A stretch of 64,000 nucleotides of DNA, taken from assembly GCA_021325365.1 (NCBI GenBank), contig JAJPHF010000077.1:1-64000 (forward strand), in the 5' to 3' direction. Source of the DNA: Pseudomonadota bacterium. Lineage in GTDB: Bacteria > Chloroflexota > UBA6077 > JAJPHF01. Every line of letters starts with the position of its first letter. Positions within the stretch are counted from its first letter, which is position 1. The notes under the pieces were generated by a model, which saw only the letters and a program-made list of their open reading frames with translations, searched no databases and had not been told where the DNA came from. This document shows positions 54,053-63,049 of the stretch, piece by piece. The position numbers and the translations under genes are program-made.

Positions 54053-55201
54053 GTGCGCGTCTGCTACTTCGGCACCTACGACCCCGCCTTCGCGCGCAAC
54101 GCCCTGCTGCTGGCCGGGCTGCGCGCCGCGGGCGCTGAGGTGGTCGAGTGCCGCGCGCCGCTGTGGCGTGGCACCGCCGACAAGCTCGCCGCCGCGCGCA
54201 CTCCGCACGCCGTCCCGCGGCGGCTGGCGGCGGCCTGGCGCGTCCTGCTGGCTCGCCACCGCCGGATCGGCGGCTACGACGCGCTCGTCGTGGGCTACGC
54301 CGGTCACCTCGACGTGCTGCTCGCCAACCGCCTGGCGCGGCGCGCGGGCCGTCCGGTCGTGCTCGACGCCTTCCTGTCGCTGGCCGAGACGGTCGAGGAC
54401 CGCGGCCTCGCGGGGCGGCACTCGCCGCGCTGGCAGGCCGCCCGCCTGCTCGACCGGCTGGCCTGTCGCCGCGCCGACCGCGTGCTGGCGGACACGCGCG
54501 CCCACGCCGCCTACTTCGCGCGCGCCCTCGGCGTGCCGGCCGCGCGCCTGGCCGTCGTACCGATGGGCGCCTGGCCGCGCCCGCCGCTGCCCCCGCCGCC
54601 CGCCGAGGGCTTCGAGGTCGTCTACTACGGCGGCTACATCCCGCTGCACGGCCTGGAATACGTGCTGGGCGCCGCGCGCCACCTGCGAGGCCTCCCCGAC
54701 GTCCGCTTCACGCTCGTGGGCGACGGCCAGGAGTACGCGGCCACCGTCGCGCGGGTCCGGGAGTGGGGCCTGGCCAACGTGCGACTCGCCCGCGAGTGGC
54801 TGAGCGAAGAGGCGCTCGTCGCGCGCTACCTGGCGCCGGCGCACGTCTGCCTCGGCGTGTTCGGCGGCTCACCGAAGGCGGCGCGCGTGGTGCCGGCGAA
54901 GGCGCTGCTGGCGCTCGCCGCCGGCCGCCCCGTGGTGACGCGCGACTCGCCGGCCGCCCGCGAGCTGCTGACGGACGGCGAGAGCGCGCTGCTCTGCGCC
55001 CCGGCCGACGCGGACGCGCTGGCCGCCGCCCTACTACGGCTGCGCGCCGACGCCGCCCTGCGCGCGCGCCTGGCAGCGGCCGGGCCGCCGCTCGTGGCCG
55101 CGCGCTATGCTCCCGAGCCGCTAGGCCGTCAACTGCTCGGCATACTGGCCGAGGCCGCTAGCTCGCCGCGCAGCACGGTGACGGCCTGCCCGCCAAGATA
55201 A
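54053..55201 (+). CDS. Family 4-type glycosyltransferase
   Basis: The product is 382 aa from a GTG at 54053 (GAGG upstream). GT-B architecture: N-domain VCYFGTYDPAFARNALLLAGLRAAGAEV, YDALVVGYAGHLDVLLANRLARRAGRPVVLD, and C-domain VVYYGGYIPLHGLEYVLGAARHL, VRFTLVGDGQEY, and the donor-phosphate region FGGSPKAARVVPAKALLALAAGRPVVTRDSPAARELL. This is typical of GT4 enzymes that build cell-surface glycans. Its last 73 bases overlap the convergent PhzF gene, which is long for a functional overlap. Confidence 0.85.
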   Translation: MRVCYFGTYDPAFARNALLLAGLRAAGAEVVECRAPLWRGTADKLAAARTPHAVPRRLAAAWRVLLARHRRIGGYDALVVGYAGHLDVLLANRLARRAGRPVVLDAFLSLAETVEDRGLAGRHSPRWQAARLLDRLACRRADRVLADTRAHAAYFARALGVPAARLAVVPMGAWPRPPLPPPPAEGFEVVYYGGYIPLHGLEYVLGAARHLRGLPDVRFTLVGDGQEYAATVARVREWGLANVRLAREWLSEEALVARYLAPAHVCLGVFGGSPKAARVVPAKALLALAAGRPVVTRDSPAARELLTDGESALLCAPADADALAAALLRLRADAALRARLAAAGPPLVAARYAPEPLGRQLLGILAEAASSPRSTVTACPPR

Positions 55202-55941
55202 ACCCGGCCGTCGCCCACGCGCACGCGCACGACGCCGCCGCGTGCCGACGCCTGGTAGGCCGTTAGCTCGCGCCGACCCAGCCGCTCGGCCCAGAACGGC
55301 CCCAGACAGCAGTGCGCCGAGCCGGTGACGGGATCCTCGTCGATGCCCGAGGCCGGCGCGAAGAAGCGGGAGACGAAATCGTAGCCGGCCGTGTCGGCGC
55401 GGCTCGTCACGCTGATGCCGCGCACGGGGATCGCCCGCAGTGCGGTGAAGTCGGGCGTGAGCGCGCGGAGGACCGCCTCGGACTCCACCTCGACGACGTA
55501 GTCGAAGGCGTTGCGCGCGACGTAGCGGGGCGTCGCGCCCAGCGCCGCCGCCAGCCCGGGCGGCGCCTCGGCGGGCTCCTGCGGCTTGGCGGGGAAGTCC
55601 AGCTCGATCCAGGCGCCTTGTCGCTCGGCGGTGAGCAGGCCGCTACGCGTCCAGAAGTGCGCGCCCTCGTCGGGGGGCAGATGGCCCTCCTCCCACAGCA
55701 CGTGGGCGCTGGCGAGCGTGGCGTGGCCGCACAGCTCGACCTCGACGGCGGGCGTGAACCACCGCAGGTCGTAGCCGTCGTCGCGGCGCACGAGGAACGC
55801 CGTCTCCGACAGGTTCATCTCGCGCGCCACGGCCTGCATCCAGACCGCATCGGCCGCCGCCGGCAGCACGCACACGGCCGCTGGGTTCCCCGCGAACGGC
55901 CGCTCCGTGAACGCGTCTACTTGGATGATCGGCAGGCCCAT
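55129..55941 (-). CDS. PhzF-family isomerase/epimerase
   Basis: The product is 270 aa from the ATG at 55941 (AAGGA upstream). The PhzF pattern is complete: IIQVDAFTERPFAGNPAAVCVLP, the catalytic Glu46 in REMNLSETAFLV, DLRWFTPAVEVELCGHATLASAHVLW and the second-domain copy FVSRFFAPASGIDEDPVTGSAHCCLGPFW. PhzF proteins isomerise dihydro-aromatic acids; close relatives lacking phenazine loci have unknown substrates. It is monocistronic, its 3' end buried in the glycosyltransferase gene on the other strand. Confidence 0.9.
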   Translation of the reverse strand: MGLPIIQVDAFTERPFAGNPAAVCVLPAAADAVWMQAVAREMNLSETAFLVRRDDGYDLRWFTPAVEVELCGHATLASAHVLWEEGHLPPDEGAHFWTRSGLLTAERQGAWIELDFPAKPQEPAEAPPGLAAALGATPRYVARNAFDYVVEVESEAVLRALTPDFTALRAIPVRGISVTSRADTAGYDFVSRFFAPASGIDEDPVTGSAHCCLGPFWAERLGRRELTAYQASARGGVVRVRVGDGRVYLGGQAVTVLRGELAASASMPSS

Positions 55942-56043
55942 TAGCGTGTCCTTCCGGTACCGGTTGGGTCGCGGCGAGCAACAGACGCAGCAATCAGCGC
56001 GCCCCGCTAGCGGCCTGGGTAGCGGACCGCACCGCCTGGATTC

Positions 56044-56049
56044 TACACT
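56044..56049 (+). promoter_or_regulatory. Candidate -10 box (TACACT)
   Basis: GATTCTACACTCCAGG lies 52 bases before the ATG at 56102. No -35 is evident. Confidence 0.3.
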
Positions 56050-56101
56050 CCAGGGGGCCGGGCTGGCCGCGGGATCGGCGCTCGCCGGAGGGAGTACACG
56101 C

Positions 56102-56293
56102 ATGCAGGACCCGTCGCTGAGCGAGAGGGACCTTGACCAGACGATGCAGCGAGCGCTCGCGTTTCGGGAGGAGGTGCCGCCGCTGACGCCGGGGACGGCC
56201 CGGCAGTACGTCGCCTACCACACCGACGACGTCCCGCGGCTCGTCGCCGAGGTCCGGCGGCTGCGCGCCGAGCTGCCGCGGCGGGGCCAGTAG
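56102..56293 (+). CDS. Small charged helical protein, 63 aa
   Basis: From the ATG at 56102 with GGAGGGAG upstream. The sequence is hydrophilic: SLSERDLDQTMQRALAFREE, then PPLTPGTARQYVAYHTDDVPRLVAEVRRLRAELPRR with a strong C-terminal helix of alternating Arg and Leu/Val (coiled-coil-like). Similar short proteins are often found beside methyltransferase genes but no family is recognised. It is 134 bases before the methyltransferase start. Confidence 0.55.
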   Translation: MQDPSLSERDLDQTMQRALAFREEVPPLTPGTARQYVAYHTDDVPRLVAEVRRLRAELPRRGQ

Positions 56294-56426
56294 CATCGAC
56301 GGGGGCAGGATCCCTGAGAGCGACCGCGGCGCGGGCGGCAGCGATAGGCGCGGCGGGGAAGCCGGTATTGGCCGCGACGGGCGCGGCGGCACCGGTCCTC
56401 GCGCGGGCGTCGCGGCGGCGAGCGCC

Positions 56427-57182
56427 ATGCGCTGGGGCGCCGAGCCGGAGCTGGTCGGGCCGCGGCACCATTTCCGCGTGGCGCTCATGGCGCGGCTGCT
56501 GGCCGCCTACCTGCCTCCCCGCCTGCCAGGCAGCCGCGTGCCCGTCCGCGTGCTCGACGCGGGGGCCGGGCGCGGCACGCTCGCTCGGGCGCTCGCGCGG
56601 CGGGGCTACGCGGTGACGGCGCTGGACGACTCGGCCGCCTTTCTTGCCTACCTGCGCGAGCGCGTTGGCCCCAAGGCGCCCATCCGGCTGGTGTGCGGCG
56701 ACGTGGCGGCGCTCCCATTCGAGGCCCGCGTCTTCGACGGCGCGGTGTGCGGTGAGGTGCTGGAGCACGTGGCCGACGACGCCGCCGCGGTGGCAGGGCT
56801 GGCGCGAACGCTGCGACCAGGGGGAGTCCTCGTCGCGACGGTGCCGGCCGGGCGCGCGCGCTATAGCTGGCTCGACCGCTGGGCGGGGCACGCGCGCCGC
56901 TACGAGCGGGCGGAGCTGCGCGCGCTGGTCGAGCCGCGCGGCTTCGAGGTGCTACGGCTGCACCACTGGGGATTCCCGTTCGGGCTGCTGTACGAGCGGC
57001 TGGTGCAGCGCCCGGTGCTCGGCCGGCACGCGCGGCGGGGCGCCGCGCCGGGGTTCGCGCTCCGCCTTGGCCGGGCAGGCACCACCACGCGGACTGTCGG
57101 CGCCCTGTTCGCCGCCGACCACCTGTCCGACGGTCTGCCCTGGGGGCCGGGGCTGCTGCTGGTCGCGCGACGCCGCGGTTGA
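56427..57182 (+). CDS. Class I SAM-dependent methyltransferase
   Basis: The product is 251 aa from the ATG at 56427. Motif I is VRVLDAGAGRGTLARALARRGY (residues 40-60), followed by the acidic loop VTALDDS, motif II-like LVCGDVAALPFEARVFDGAVCGEVLEHVADD and post-motif VATVPAGRARYSWLDRWAGHARRYERAELRALVEPRGFEV. This is the UbiE/methyltransf_11 type. The C-terminal part (about residue 200 on) is basic. Two methyltransferase genes in succession suggest modification of a glycan or lipid made by the nearby glycosyltransferases. Confidence 0.85.
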   Translation: MRWGAEPELVGPRHHFRVALMARLLAAYLPPRLPGSRVPVRVLDAGAGRGTLARALARRGYAVTALDDSAAFLAYLRERVGPKAPIRLVCGDVAALPFEARVFDGAVCGEVLEHVADDAAAVAGLARTLRPGGVLVATVPAGRARYSWLDRWAGHARRYERAELRALVEPRGFEVLRLHHWGFPFGLLYERLVQRPVLGRHARRGAAPGFALRLGRAGTTTRTVGALFAADHLSDGLPWGPGLLLVARRRG

Positions 57183-57252
57183 GCGGGCAAGCGCGCGCTG
57201 GTACAACCTCAGGAGCCAACCGGCCACCAAGCACGCGACGGAGAGCGCCCAG

Positions 57253-58137
57253 GTGATTCGAGAGCAGCGGCGCCCCGCGCCTGTGCCCGCCGAGCTGTAC
57301 TCTGAGGAGCTGCTGCTCGCGTTCACGGGCGGCGATTATGACGAGTTCCTGCGCACGCGCGGGGCGGGGCTACGGCCCCGCCTGGTGCGTTCGCTGGCGC
57401 TGGCGCGACCGGGGCCCGGCGTGCGCGTGCTCGACCTCGGCTGCGGCCGCGGCGAGGCGAGCTTCCACGCCGCCGCTCGGGGCGCGCGGGTGCTCGCCGT
57501 CGACTACTCGGCCGACTGCCTGGCGCTCACCGCGCGCACCCTCGCGCTCGCGCCGTCCGCGGTGCGCGCCCGCGTCGAGCTGGTGCGCGCGGACGCGACG
57601 GCGCTGCCGCTGCCCGACCGCTCGGTGGACCGCGCGCTGATGCTCGACGTGGTCGAGCACCTGCATCCCTGGCAGCTCGCGCTGGCGCTGCGGGAGGTGC
57701 GCCGCGTGCTGCGGCCCGACGGCTGGCTGGTCGTCCACACGGTGCCCAACCGCTGGGCACTCGCCTACGGTTACCCGCTGCTGCGTCTGGTGCGCCCCGG
57801 GCTGCCCGCCAACCCGCGCACCGCCTACGAGCGGCAGGTCCACGTGAACGAGCAGGACATCGTCGGCCTGCGGCGCCTGCTGCGCGCCTGCGGCTTCCGC
57901 GCGCGGCTCTGGCTGGAGAACCTGACGGTCGAGCAGGCAGCTTGGCGGGCGCGCTTCGACGACGGCGCGGCGCTCGGCGCCGACGACGTGCGCGGCGGCG
58001 CCTACCCGCTGCTGCGCCGCCCGCTCGCGCGCCGCCTGGTCCGGCTGGCGATGCGCACGCCGCTCTGCGCGCTGACCGCCAACGATCTGTTCGCGGTGGC
58101 GCGGCCCGCGCGCGAGGCGGTGCGCCGAGGCCCGTGA
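57253..58137 (+). CDS. Class I SAM-dependent methyltransferase
   Basis: The product is 294 aa from a GTG at 57253 with GGAG 9 bases upstream. Motif I is VRVLDLGCGRGEASFHAAARGARVLAVDYSADCL, motif II LVRADATALPLPDRSVDRALMLDVVEHLHPWQ and VRRVLRPDGWLVVHTVPNRW. The insert after residue 170 with YGYPLLRLVRPGLPANPRTAYERQVHVNEQDIVGLRRLLRACGF is typical of glycan-related UbiE/Coq-type methyltransferases. Its TGA shares a base with the ATG of the following cyclase gene (TGATG), so they are co-translated. Confidence 0.85.
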   Translation: MIREQRRPAPVPAELYSEELLLAFTGGDYDEFLRTRGAGLRPRLVRSLALARPGPGVRVLDLGCGRGEASFHAAARGARVLAVDYSADCLALTARTLALAPSAVRARVELVRADATALPLPDRSVDRALMLDVVEHLHPWQLALALREVRRVLRPDGWLVVHTVPNRWALAYGYPLLRLVRPGLPANPRTAYERQVHVNEQDIVGLRRLLRACGFRARLWLENLTVEQAAWRARFDDGAALGADDVRGGAYPLLRRPLARRLVRLAMRTPLCALTANDLFAVARPAREAVRRGP

Positions 58138-58748
58138 TGACGGGCCAGGCAGCGGGCCGCGCGACGCGCTTTCGCCACCTGCTGTACGACTACAACGAGC
58201 GGCCGGACGAGCGCGAGCGCATCGTGGGCATCATCCAGCAGGAGTTCTGCACCACGCTCGCCGTGCTGGTCATCGACACCTGCGGCTTCACCCGCCAGAC
58301 CCACGCGCTCGGCATCATTCCCTTCCTGGCGCGGCAGGAGCTGCTGGAGCGGCTGATCGGGCCGGTCGTGGCGCAGCACGGCGGCCGGCTGCTCTGCACT
58401 GAGGCCGACAATTTCTTCGCCGTCTTCCCCGATGCGGCCGCGGCCGTAAGCTGCGCCGCGGAGACGATGGGCCACGTGGCGGCCGCGAACGAGGCGCTGC
58501 CGGCGGCCGACGAGACGCGCATCTCCATCGGGATCGGCTACGGCAGCGTGCTCGACCTGGGCGATGGCCACCTCTACGGCGACGAGATGAACTTCGCGTT
58601 CAAGCTGGGCGAGGACCTGGCCGCAGCCGGGGAGACCCTGCTGACCCCCGCCGCCCATGCAGCCCTGGGCGAAACCGGCTGGCGCTTCGAGGAGCGCAGC
58701 TACGACATCGCGGGCCTGCACCTGACCGCCTACCGGCTGCTGGCCTAG
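58137..58748 (+). CDS. Class III adenylyl/guanylyl cyclase-like protein
   Basis: The product is 203 aa. The cyclase homology domain is visible: LAVLVIDTCGFTRQT with the first metal Asp (47), EADNFFAVFPD with the second (Asp91), RISIGIGYGSVLDL, and GDEMNFAFKLGEDLA, in which the transition-state Asn152 is kept but the usual Arg is Lys156. The GDG turn is ADN. A soluble single-domain cyclase is possible, though weaker than usual; loss of function is also possible. It is fused in frame-overlap to a methyltransferase gene. A cAMP link to the CRP-like site at 37209 is inference only. Confidence 0.75.
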   Translation: MTGQAAGRATRFRHLLYDYNERPDERERIVGIIQQEFCTTLAVLVIDTCGFTRQTHALGIIPFLARQELLERLIGPVVAQHGGRLLCTEADNFFAVFPDAAAAVSCAAETMGHVAAANEALPAADETRISIGIGYGSVLDLGDGHLYGDEMNFAFKLGEDLAAAGETLLTPAAHAALGETGWRFEERSYDIAGLHLTAYRLLA

Positions 58749-58825
58749 CCGCTCGCTGCGCAGCAGCGTAACATCCGGCGTGGGTGGTGGGCATTGGTCG
58801 GCCCTGCCCTACCGAGGAGATCGTC

Positions 58826-59296
58826 GTGAGCGAGCAGCGCACCGCTGGCGAGGCGCCGCCGATCTACTCTATCGGCCACTCGAACCATCCACTCGACATG
58901 TTGCTCGCGCTGCTGCGGCAACACGGGATCGACGTGCTCGCCGACGTGCGCTCGGCTCCCTACTCTAAGTACTGTCCCCAGTTCGACAAGCCGGAGCTCG
59001 AAGCGGCGGTGCGGAAGGCGGGGTTCCAGTACGTCTACCTGGGACGCGAGTTGGGTGGGCGGCCGGAGGGCGCCGAGTACTACGACTCCGAGGGCTACGT
59101 CCTCTACTGGCGGCGGGCCGAGTCGCCCGAGTTCCTCAGCGGCATCGAGCGGCTGGAGCGCGGTCGGGACCAGTACCGCATCGCCCTGCTGTGCAGCGAG
59201 GAGGACCCGGCCGGCTGCCACCGCGCCCTACCCGTCCACTGGCTACAGGTGAACAGCCTCCACCTGGAGGATGACCCGGCCTGGACGCTCGGGTAA
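58826..59296 (+). CDS. DUF488-family protein
   Basis: The product is 156 aa from a GTG at 58826 with GAGGAG 7 bases upstream (a GTG at 58784 lacks one). The DUF488 motifs are clear: YSIGHSNHPLDMLLALLRQHGIDVLADVRSAPYSKYCPQFDKPELE, YVYLGRELGGRPEG and IALLCSEEDPAGCHRALPVHWL with a conserved Cys-His. The family is widespread and possibly acts on modified DNA or nucleotides; no function is settled. Single gene between the cyclase and the convergent MFS gene. Confidence 0.88.
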   Translation: MSEQRTAGEAPPIYSIGHSNHPLDMLLALLRQHGIDVLADVRSAPYSKYCPQFDKPELEAAVRKAGFQYVYLGRELGGRPEGAEYYDSEGYVLYWRRAESPEFLSGIERLERGRDQYRIALLCSEEDPAGCHRALPVHWLQVNSLHLEDDPAWTLG

Positions 59297-59316
59297 GGCG
59301 GGCAGCGCGCGGCGGG

Positions 59317-60840
59317 TCAGTCGCCGAGGCCGGGGTCGGCACCGCCGGAGATGATCGGGTGGGCCGACGCGGCGCGGACCGTCGCGGGTACGGGGCCGCG
59401 GCTCTCGTCGCCGGCGGGCAGCGCGCCGCGCAGCTGCCGGCGCGCGTGGCGCCGTTCCCAGGCGGTGTCGGGGATCAGGAAAGCCAGGGGCACGGTGATG
59501 AGCATGACGCCGGCCAGCGCCAGGTAGATCTTCGTCAGGCCCTCGCCCGGATCCGAGAAGTACGAGAGCGCCAGCACCACGCCGGCGATGCCGATCACGC
59601 CGCCGGTCTGGCGGAACATGCCGCGCAGTCCCGTGATGGCCGCCGCCTCGCTCGGGGCGAGGTCGATGCCGGCGTTGCTGGAGGCGGGCGCGCCCAGCCC
59701 CATCCCAGCGCCGCTCAGGCCGACGATGGCGCCGAGCAGCCAGAAGCCGCTCAGGGTCACGCCGCCAAGCTGCACCTCGGTCCAGCCCTGGCCGAGCAGC
59801 AGCAGGCTGAGCGAGACGAGGCCGACGCCGGCGATCATCGGGAAGCGATAGCCGAGCTTGATGACGTACATGCTGGCCAGCGCCGAGACGACGATCATGG
59901 CGATGGCGCGCGGGGTCAGCACCGCGCCGCTGCTGAAGGTGTCCATGCCGAACCGCGTGACCGCGTAGTAGGGGATGAACGACGAGAAGCCGAAGGCGGC
60001 GGCGCCGTAGAAGAGGTTGTACAGGTTGGCGGCCAGGAACGGGTTGCGCGCCACGAGATCGTAGGGCACCAGCGGCTCGGCGGCTCGCGCGATGTGACGC
60101 AGGAACAGCCCGAACAACGCGGCGCTGGCTACGAAGAGGCCCCAGAGCAGCGGGTTGCTGATCAACGTCGGGTCGTCGCCCAGGCGGGTCATGCCGTACA
60201 TCAAGGCGATGATGCCGCCCGCGAACATGCCCATGCCGAGGAAGTCGATCCGCAGCGCATCGTCGGTAGGCTGGTCCTGGCGCAGCAGGAAGTGCACGGC
60301 GACGAGCACGATCACGCCGAGGGGGACGTTCACGAAGAACAGCTCGCGCCAGCTCCAGTTGTGCAGGATGTAGCCGCCGAGGTTCGGGCCGATGATGCCG
60401 CCGATCGGGAAGATGCTCGTGAACAGGCCGATGGCCTGGGCGCGGCGCCGCCCGAACTGGTCGCTGACGATGCCGACGGCCGAGGGCATCAGGCCGCCGC
60501 CGCCCACCGCCTGCAAGGCACGGAAGGCGATCAGCAGGCCGATCGACGGCGCCAGGCCGCAGAGCAGCGAGCCGAGCGTGAAGGCGCCGGTGCAGAACAG
60601 GAACACGCGCTTGCGCCCGAGCGTGTCGCTCAGGCGTCCGGCCACGGGCATCATCACGAGCTGCACGAGCTGGTAGGCCGTGAGCGTCCAGCCGATCCAG
60701 GTGAGCGGGGCGTGCAGCGCGTCGGTGAGCTGCGGTAGCGCCACGGCGACGATCGTCGAGTCGATGGCCGACATGAGTACGGCCAGCGCCGACAGCAGGA
60801 AGAAGACGTACCGGCTCGAGCTGTCCGGTTCGCTGGTCAC
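59317..60840 (-). CDS. MFS drug:H+ antiporter-2 (DHA2/EmrB-type) efflux pump
   Basis: The product is 507 aa from a GTG at 60840 that overlaps the MarR stop (GTGA). About 14 hydrophobic helices and the DHA2 signatures are present: LMSAIDSTIVAVALPQL in helix 1, GRLSDTLGRKRVFLFCTGAF (motif A) and FRALQAVGGGGLMPSAVGIVSDQF (motif C-like GGG). It exports hydrophobic drugs or toxic metabolites using the proton gradient. The MarR protein upstream very likely controls both genes. Confidence 0.9.
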   Translation of the reverse strand: MTSEPDSSSRYVFFLLSALAVLMSAIDSTIVAVALPQLTDALHAPLTWIGWTLTAYQLVQLVMMPVAGRLSDTLGRKRVFLFCTGAFTLGSLLCGLAPSIGLLIAFRALQAVGGGGLMPSAVGIVSDQFGRRRAQAIGLFTSIFPIGGIIGPNLGGYILHNWSWRELFFVNVPLGVIVLVAVHFLLRQDQPTDDALRIDFLGMGMFAGGIIALMYGMTRLGDDPTLISNPLLWGLFVASAALFGLFLRHIARAAEPLVPYDLVARNPFLAANLYNLFYGAAAFGFSSFIPYYAVTRFGMDTFSSGAVLTPRAIAMIVVSALASMYVIKLGYRFPMIAGVGLVSLSLLLLGQGWTEVQLGGVTLSGFWLLGAIVGLSGAGMGLGAPASSNAGIDLAPSEAAAITGLRGMFRQTGGVIGIAGVVLALSYFSDPGEGLTKIYLALAGVMLITVPLAFLIPDTAWERRHARRQLRGALPAGDESRGPVPATVRAASAHPIISGGADPGLGD

Positions 60841-61328
60841 GCCGGCTCCTCCTGCTCGTCGGGCACGGGCTCCAGTTGGGCGGCTGTGAAATCCTGGGTG
60901 AGCACCTGCGCGAGCAGGCGCACGCCGTGGGCGAACCCCTCGCGCTCGGCAGGCGTGAGCTGCGCGAACACCTCTTCGACCTGACGGCGGCGCCGGGCCA
61001 GCACACGCTGCACCATGGCGCGCGCCTCATCCGTCAGGCGCAGGAGCACCACGCGGCGGTCGTAGTCCGGGCGCTCGCGCACCGCGAGCCCTAGCTCCAC
61101 CAGCTGGTCGCCGATCTGGCTGGCAGCGGGATACGACACGCCCAGACCGCGGGCCAGCTCGCCCATCGGCAGGCAGTCCGCGGTGGCCAGGCGCAGAAGC
61201 GCGCGCACCTGCGGCACGCCGAGCCGGCGGCCGACGGTGTGTCGGGGCGGAGCCGCCGCCCGGGCGATCTCGGGCAGCGCGTGAACGACGCTCTCCACGT
61301 CGAGATCAAGCGAGGGGTCTGTTACCAT
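60837..61328 (-). CDS. MarR-family transcriptional regulator
   Basis: The product is 163 aa from the ATG at 61328. MarR winged-helix elements are clear: QVRALLRLATADCLPMGELARGLGVSYPAASQIGDQLVELGLAVRERPDYDRRVVLLRLTDEAR, with the DYDRR wing. It is followed without a gap by the EmrB-type pump. The start has only a weak ribosome binding site (AAG). The AT-rich region at 61330-61375 just upstream contains imperfect inverted TTGAAAAAT/ATTTTGAA arms and is the likely operator. Confidence 0.9.
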   Translation of the reverse strand: MVTDPSLDLDVESVVHALPEIARAAAPPRHTVGRRLGVPQVRALLRLATADCLPMGELARGLGVSYPAASQIGDQLVELGLAVRERPDYDRRVVLLRLTDEARAMVQRVLARRRRQVEEVFAQLTPAEREGFAHGVRLLAQVLTQDFTAAQLEPVPDEQEEPA

Positions 61329-61330
61329 CT

Positions 61331-61356
61331 TGAAAAATACTCACATTTTGAATGAT
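61331..61356. promoter_or_regulatory. Candidate MarR operator (AT-rich imperfect inverted repeat)
   Basis: TTGAAAAAT-ACTCAC-ATTTTGAA lies directly before the marR start in an otherwise GC-rich area. The arms match at most positions. It would allow autorepression. Confidence 0.4.
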
Positions 61357-61513
61357 TTCGCCTGCTTAAATAGTAGCCGACCACGGCGCGGGCCGGCAAA
61401 TCTCATCGCCGTGTCGCGGGGCGCGGGTGCCGGTTGCGCGCCGGGACGACCGCCTTGCAGCGCGGCCGTCGGGCAGGGTGCGACCGGGACGGTCGTCGGC
61501 CGAGAGGCGCGGG

Positions 61514-63049
61514 CTAGCGCACCGGATCGGGTTGGATGGCCCACAGGCGCAGGCGGACGCCGTAGAAGTCCTGGCGCAGTACGGCCGGATAGCGGGCGTC
61601 GAGGTAGTCGAGGAGCAGCTGGTCGCCGCGCCCGTCGGCATGGCTCAGAATAGCCCAGACGCGGCGGCGGCCGGCGAGGGCCGGGTCGACCACCGCCCCC
61701 AGGTCGGCCGGCTCCAGTCGGTAGCGCGCGGCGTAACCGCGCCGCCAGTCGAAGTCGGCGGGCAGGCCGCGCCGCGGCAGGCCGGGCGGCAGGTAGCGAT
61801 CGAGGGCGAGCTGGCCGCCATAGTGCAGCAGCAGGATGACGTCGCCCTCGCGCCCGAGCGCCGCCACCAGCCCGGCCGCGCTGCGCCAGTCCTCCTTCGG
61901 CGCCGCTAGCATCGCCGCCGTGCCCTGCGCCAGCAGGACGACCAGCGCCGCACCGTACAGCGCGCGGGCCAGCGGCCACGCGCCCGCGCGCCAGCCCTGC
62001 CGCGCGCGCAGCGCGCCGCCCCGCGCGCCGCCCACCAGGCCGGCCGCCACCAGCAGCTGGGGCACCCAGGCGACCGCGATGAAGCCGCGCTCGCGGAACG
62101 CGTGGAGCGGCGCCGCTGCGAGCAGGCCGAGCGCCAGCGGCACGAGCGCGTAACAGGCGAGCAGCGCGAGCACCTGCGGCTCCCGGCGCAGCGCCCAGCC
62201 GCCAGCGGCGAGAGCCGGCAGGAACAGCACGGCCGCGAGCAGCGCCGGCAGCCCGGCCTGATCCCCGACGCTGAAAGCCAGCGTGAGCCCGCCGAGCGCG
62301 GCCAGCGGGTCAGGCACGGCCCAGTCGGCTACCGAGGCCGCCAGCCCGCTCTGCTGCGCCAGGAACGGCAGCCACGGCGCGAAGGCGAGCGCAAGGGCCG
62401 CCTGGGCCCACAGCCAGCGGCGCAGGCGCTCGCGCGGCAGCGCGCGGTGTTGGAGCAGCCAGATCAGATAGGCGTTCTGGGCGACGAGCAGGAACAGGGC
62501 GTAGTAATGGGTGTACAGAGCGAGCAGCATCGCGGCGGCGTAGGCGAGCAGGCTGGCCGTCGTGCCGGTGCGAACGTAGCGCACGTGGGCTAGCGCGGCG
62601 ACGAGGCCGAGCAGCGCGAAGAGCGCGTACATGGCCGCCTCCTGCGCGTAGCCAACGTAGAGCGGCGCGACAGCGGCGAGCAGCGCGGCGACCAGCGCCG
62701 CGCGGCGCCCCACCAGCTCGCGGCCGAGGGCGCAGGTGGCCGGGATGGCGGCGGCGCCCAAGAGCGCGGAGAGCAGGCGCAGCGCGGAGTCGCCGCCGCC
62801 GACGAGGCGCAGCCAGGCGTGGAGCAGCAGATGGTACAGCGGCGGCGACAGCTCGACGACGCCGACAGCATGGGGGATGGCGACCACGGGGAGGGCGGCG
62901 ATGGCCGCGCGCCCGGCCTCGTCCAGCCAGAAGCTCTCGCGCCCGAGGTCCACCAAGCGCAGCGCCAGCCCGCCGGCGGTCAGCGCGGCCAGCACCGCGT
63001 GCTGACTGTCTAGCGCCGAAGCGAGTGCCGCGGGCTTCGCAGTCGTCAC
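61514..63049 (-). CDS. GT39/ArnT-type membrane glycosyltransferase
   Basis: The product is 511 aa from a GTG at 63049 overlapping the ABC-permease stop (GTGA). The first loop carries ESFWLDEAGRAA with the DE motif of GT39/PMT-type enzymes, followed by HAVGVVELSPPLYHLLLHAWLRLVG and about ten helices (THYYALFLLVAQNAYLIW). The C-terminal 150 residues are a periplasmic domain. Such enzymes transfer sugars from polyprenyl-phosphate carriers. It is paired with a polysaccharide-type ABC permease. Confidence 0.82.
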   Translation of the reverse strand: MTTAKPAALASALDSQHAVLAALTAGGLALRLVDLGRESFWLDEAGRAAIAALPVVAIPHAVGVVELSPPLYHLLLHAWLRLVGGGDSALRLLSALLGAAAIPATCALGRELVGRRAALVAALLAAVAPLYVGYAQEAAMYALFALLGLVAALAHVRYVRTGTTASLLAYAAAMLLALYTHYYALFLLVAQNAYLIWLLQHRALPRERLRRWLWAQAALALAFAPWLPFLAQQSGLAASVADWAVPDPLAALGGLTLAFSVGDQAGLPALLAAVLFLPALAAGGWALRREPQVLALLACYALVPLALGLLAAAPLHAFRERGFIAVAWVPQLLVAAGLVGGARGGALRARQGWRAGAWPLARALYGAALVVLLAQGTAAMLAAPKEDWRSAAGLVAALGREGDVILLLHYGGQLALDRYLPPGLPRRGLPADFDWRRGYAARYRLEPADLGAVVDPALAGRRRVWAILSHADGRGDQLLLDYLDARYPAVLRQDFYGVRLRLWAIQPDPVR

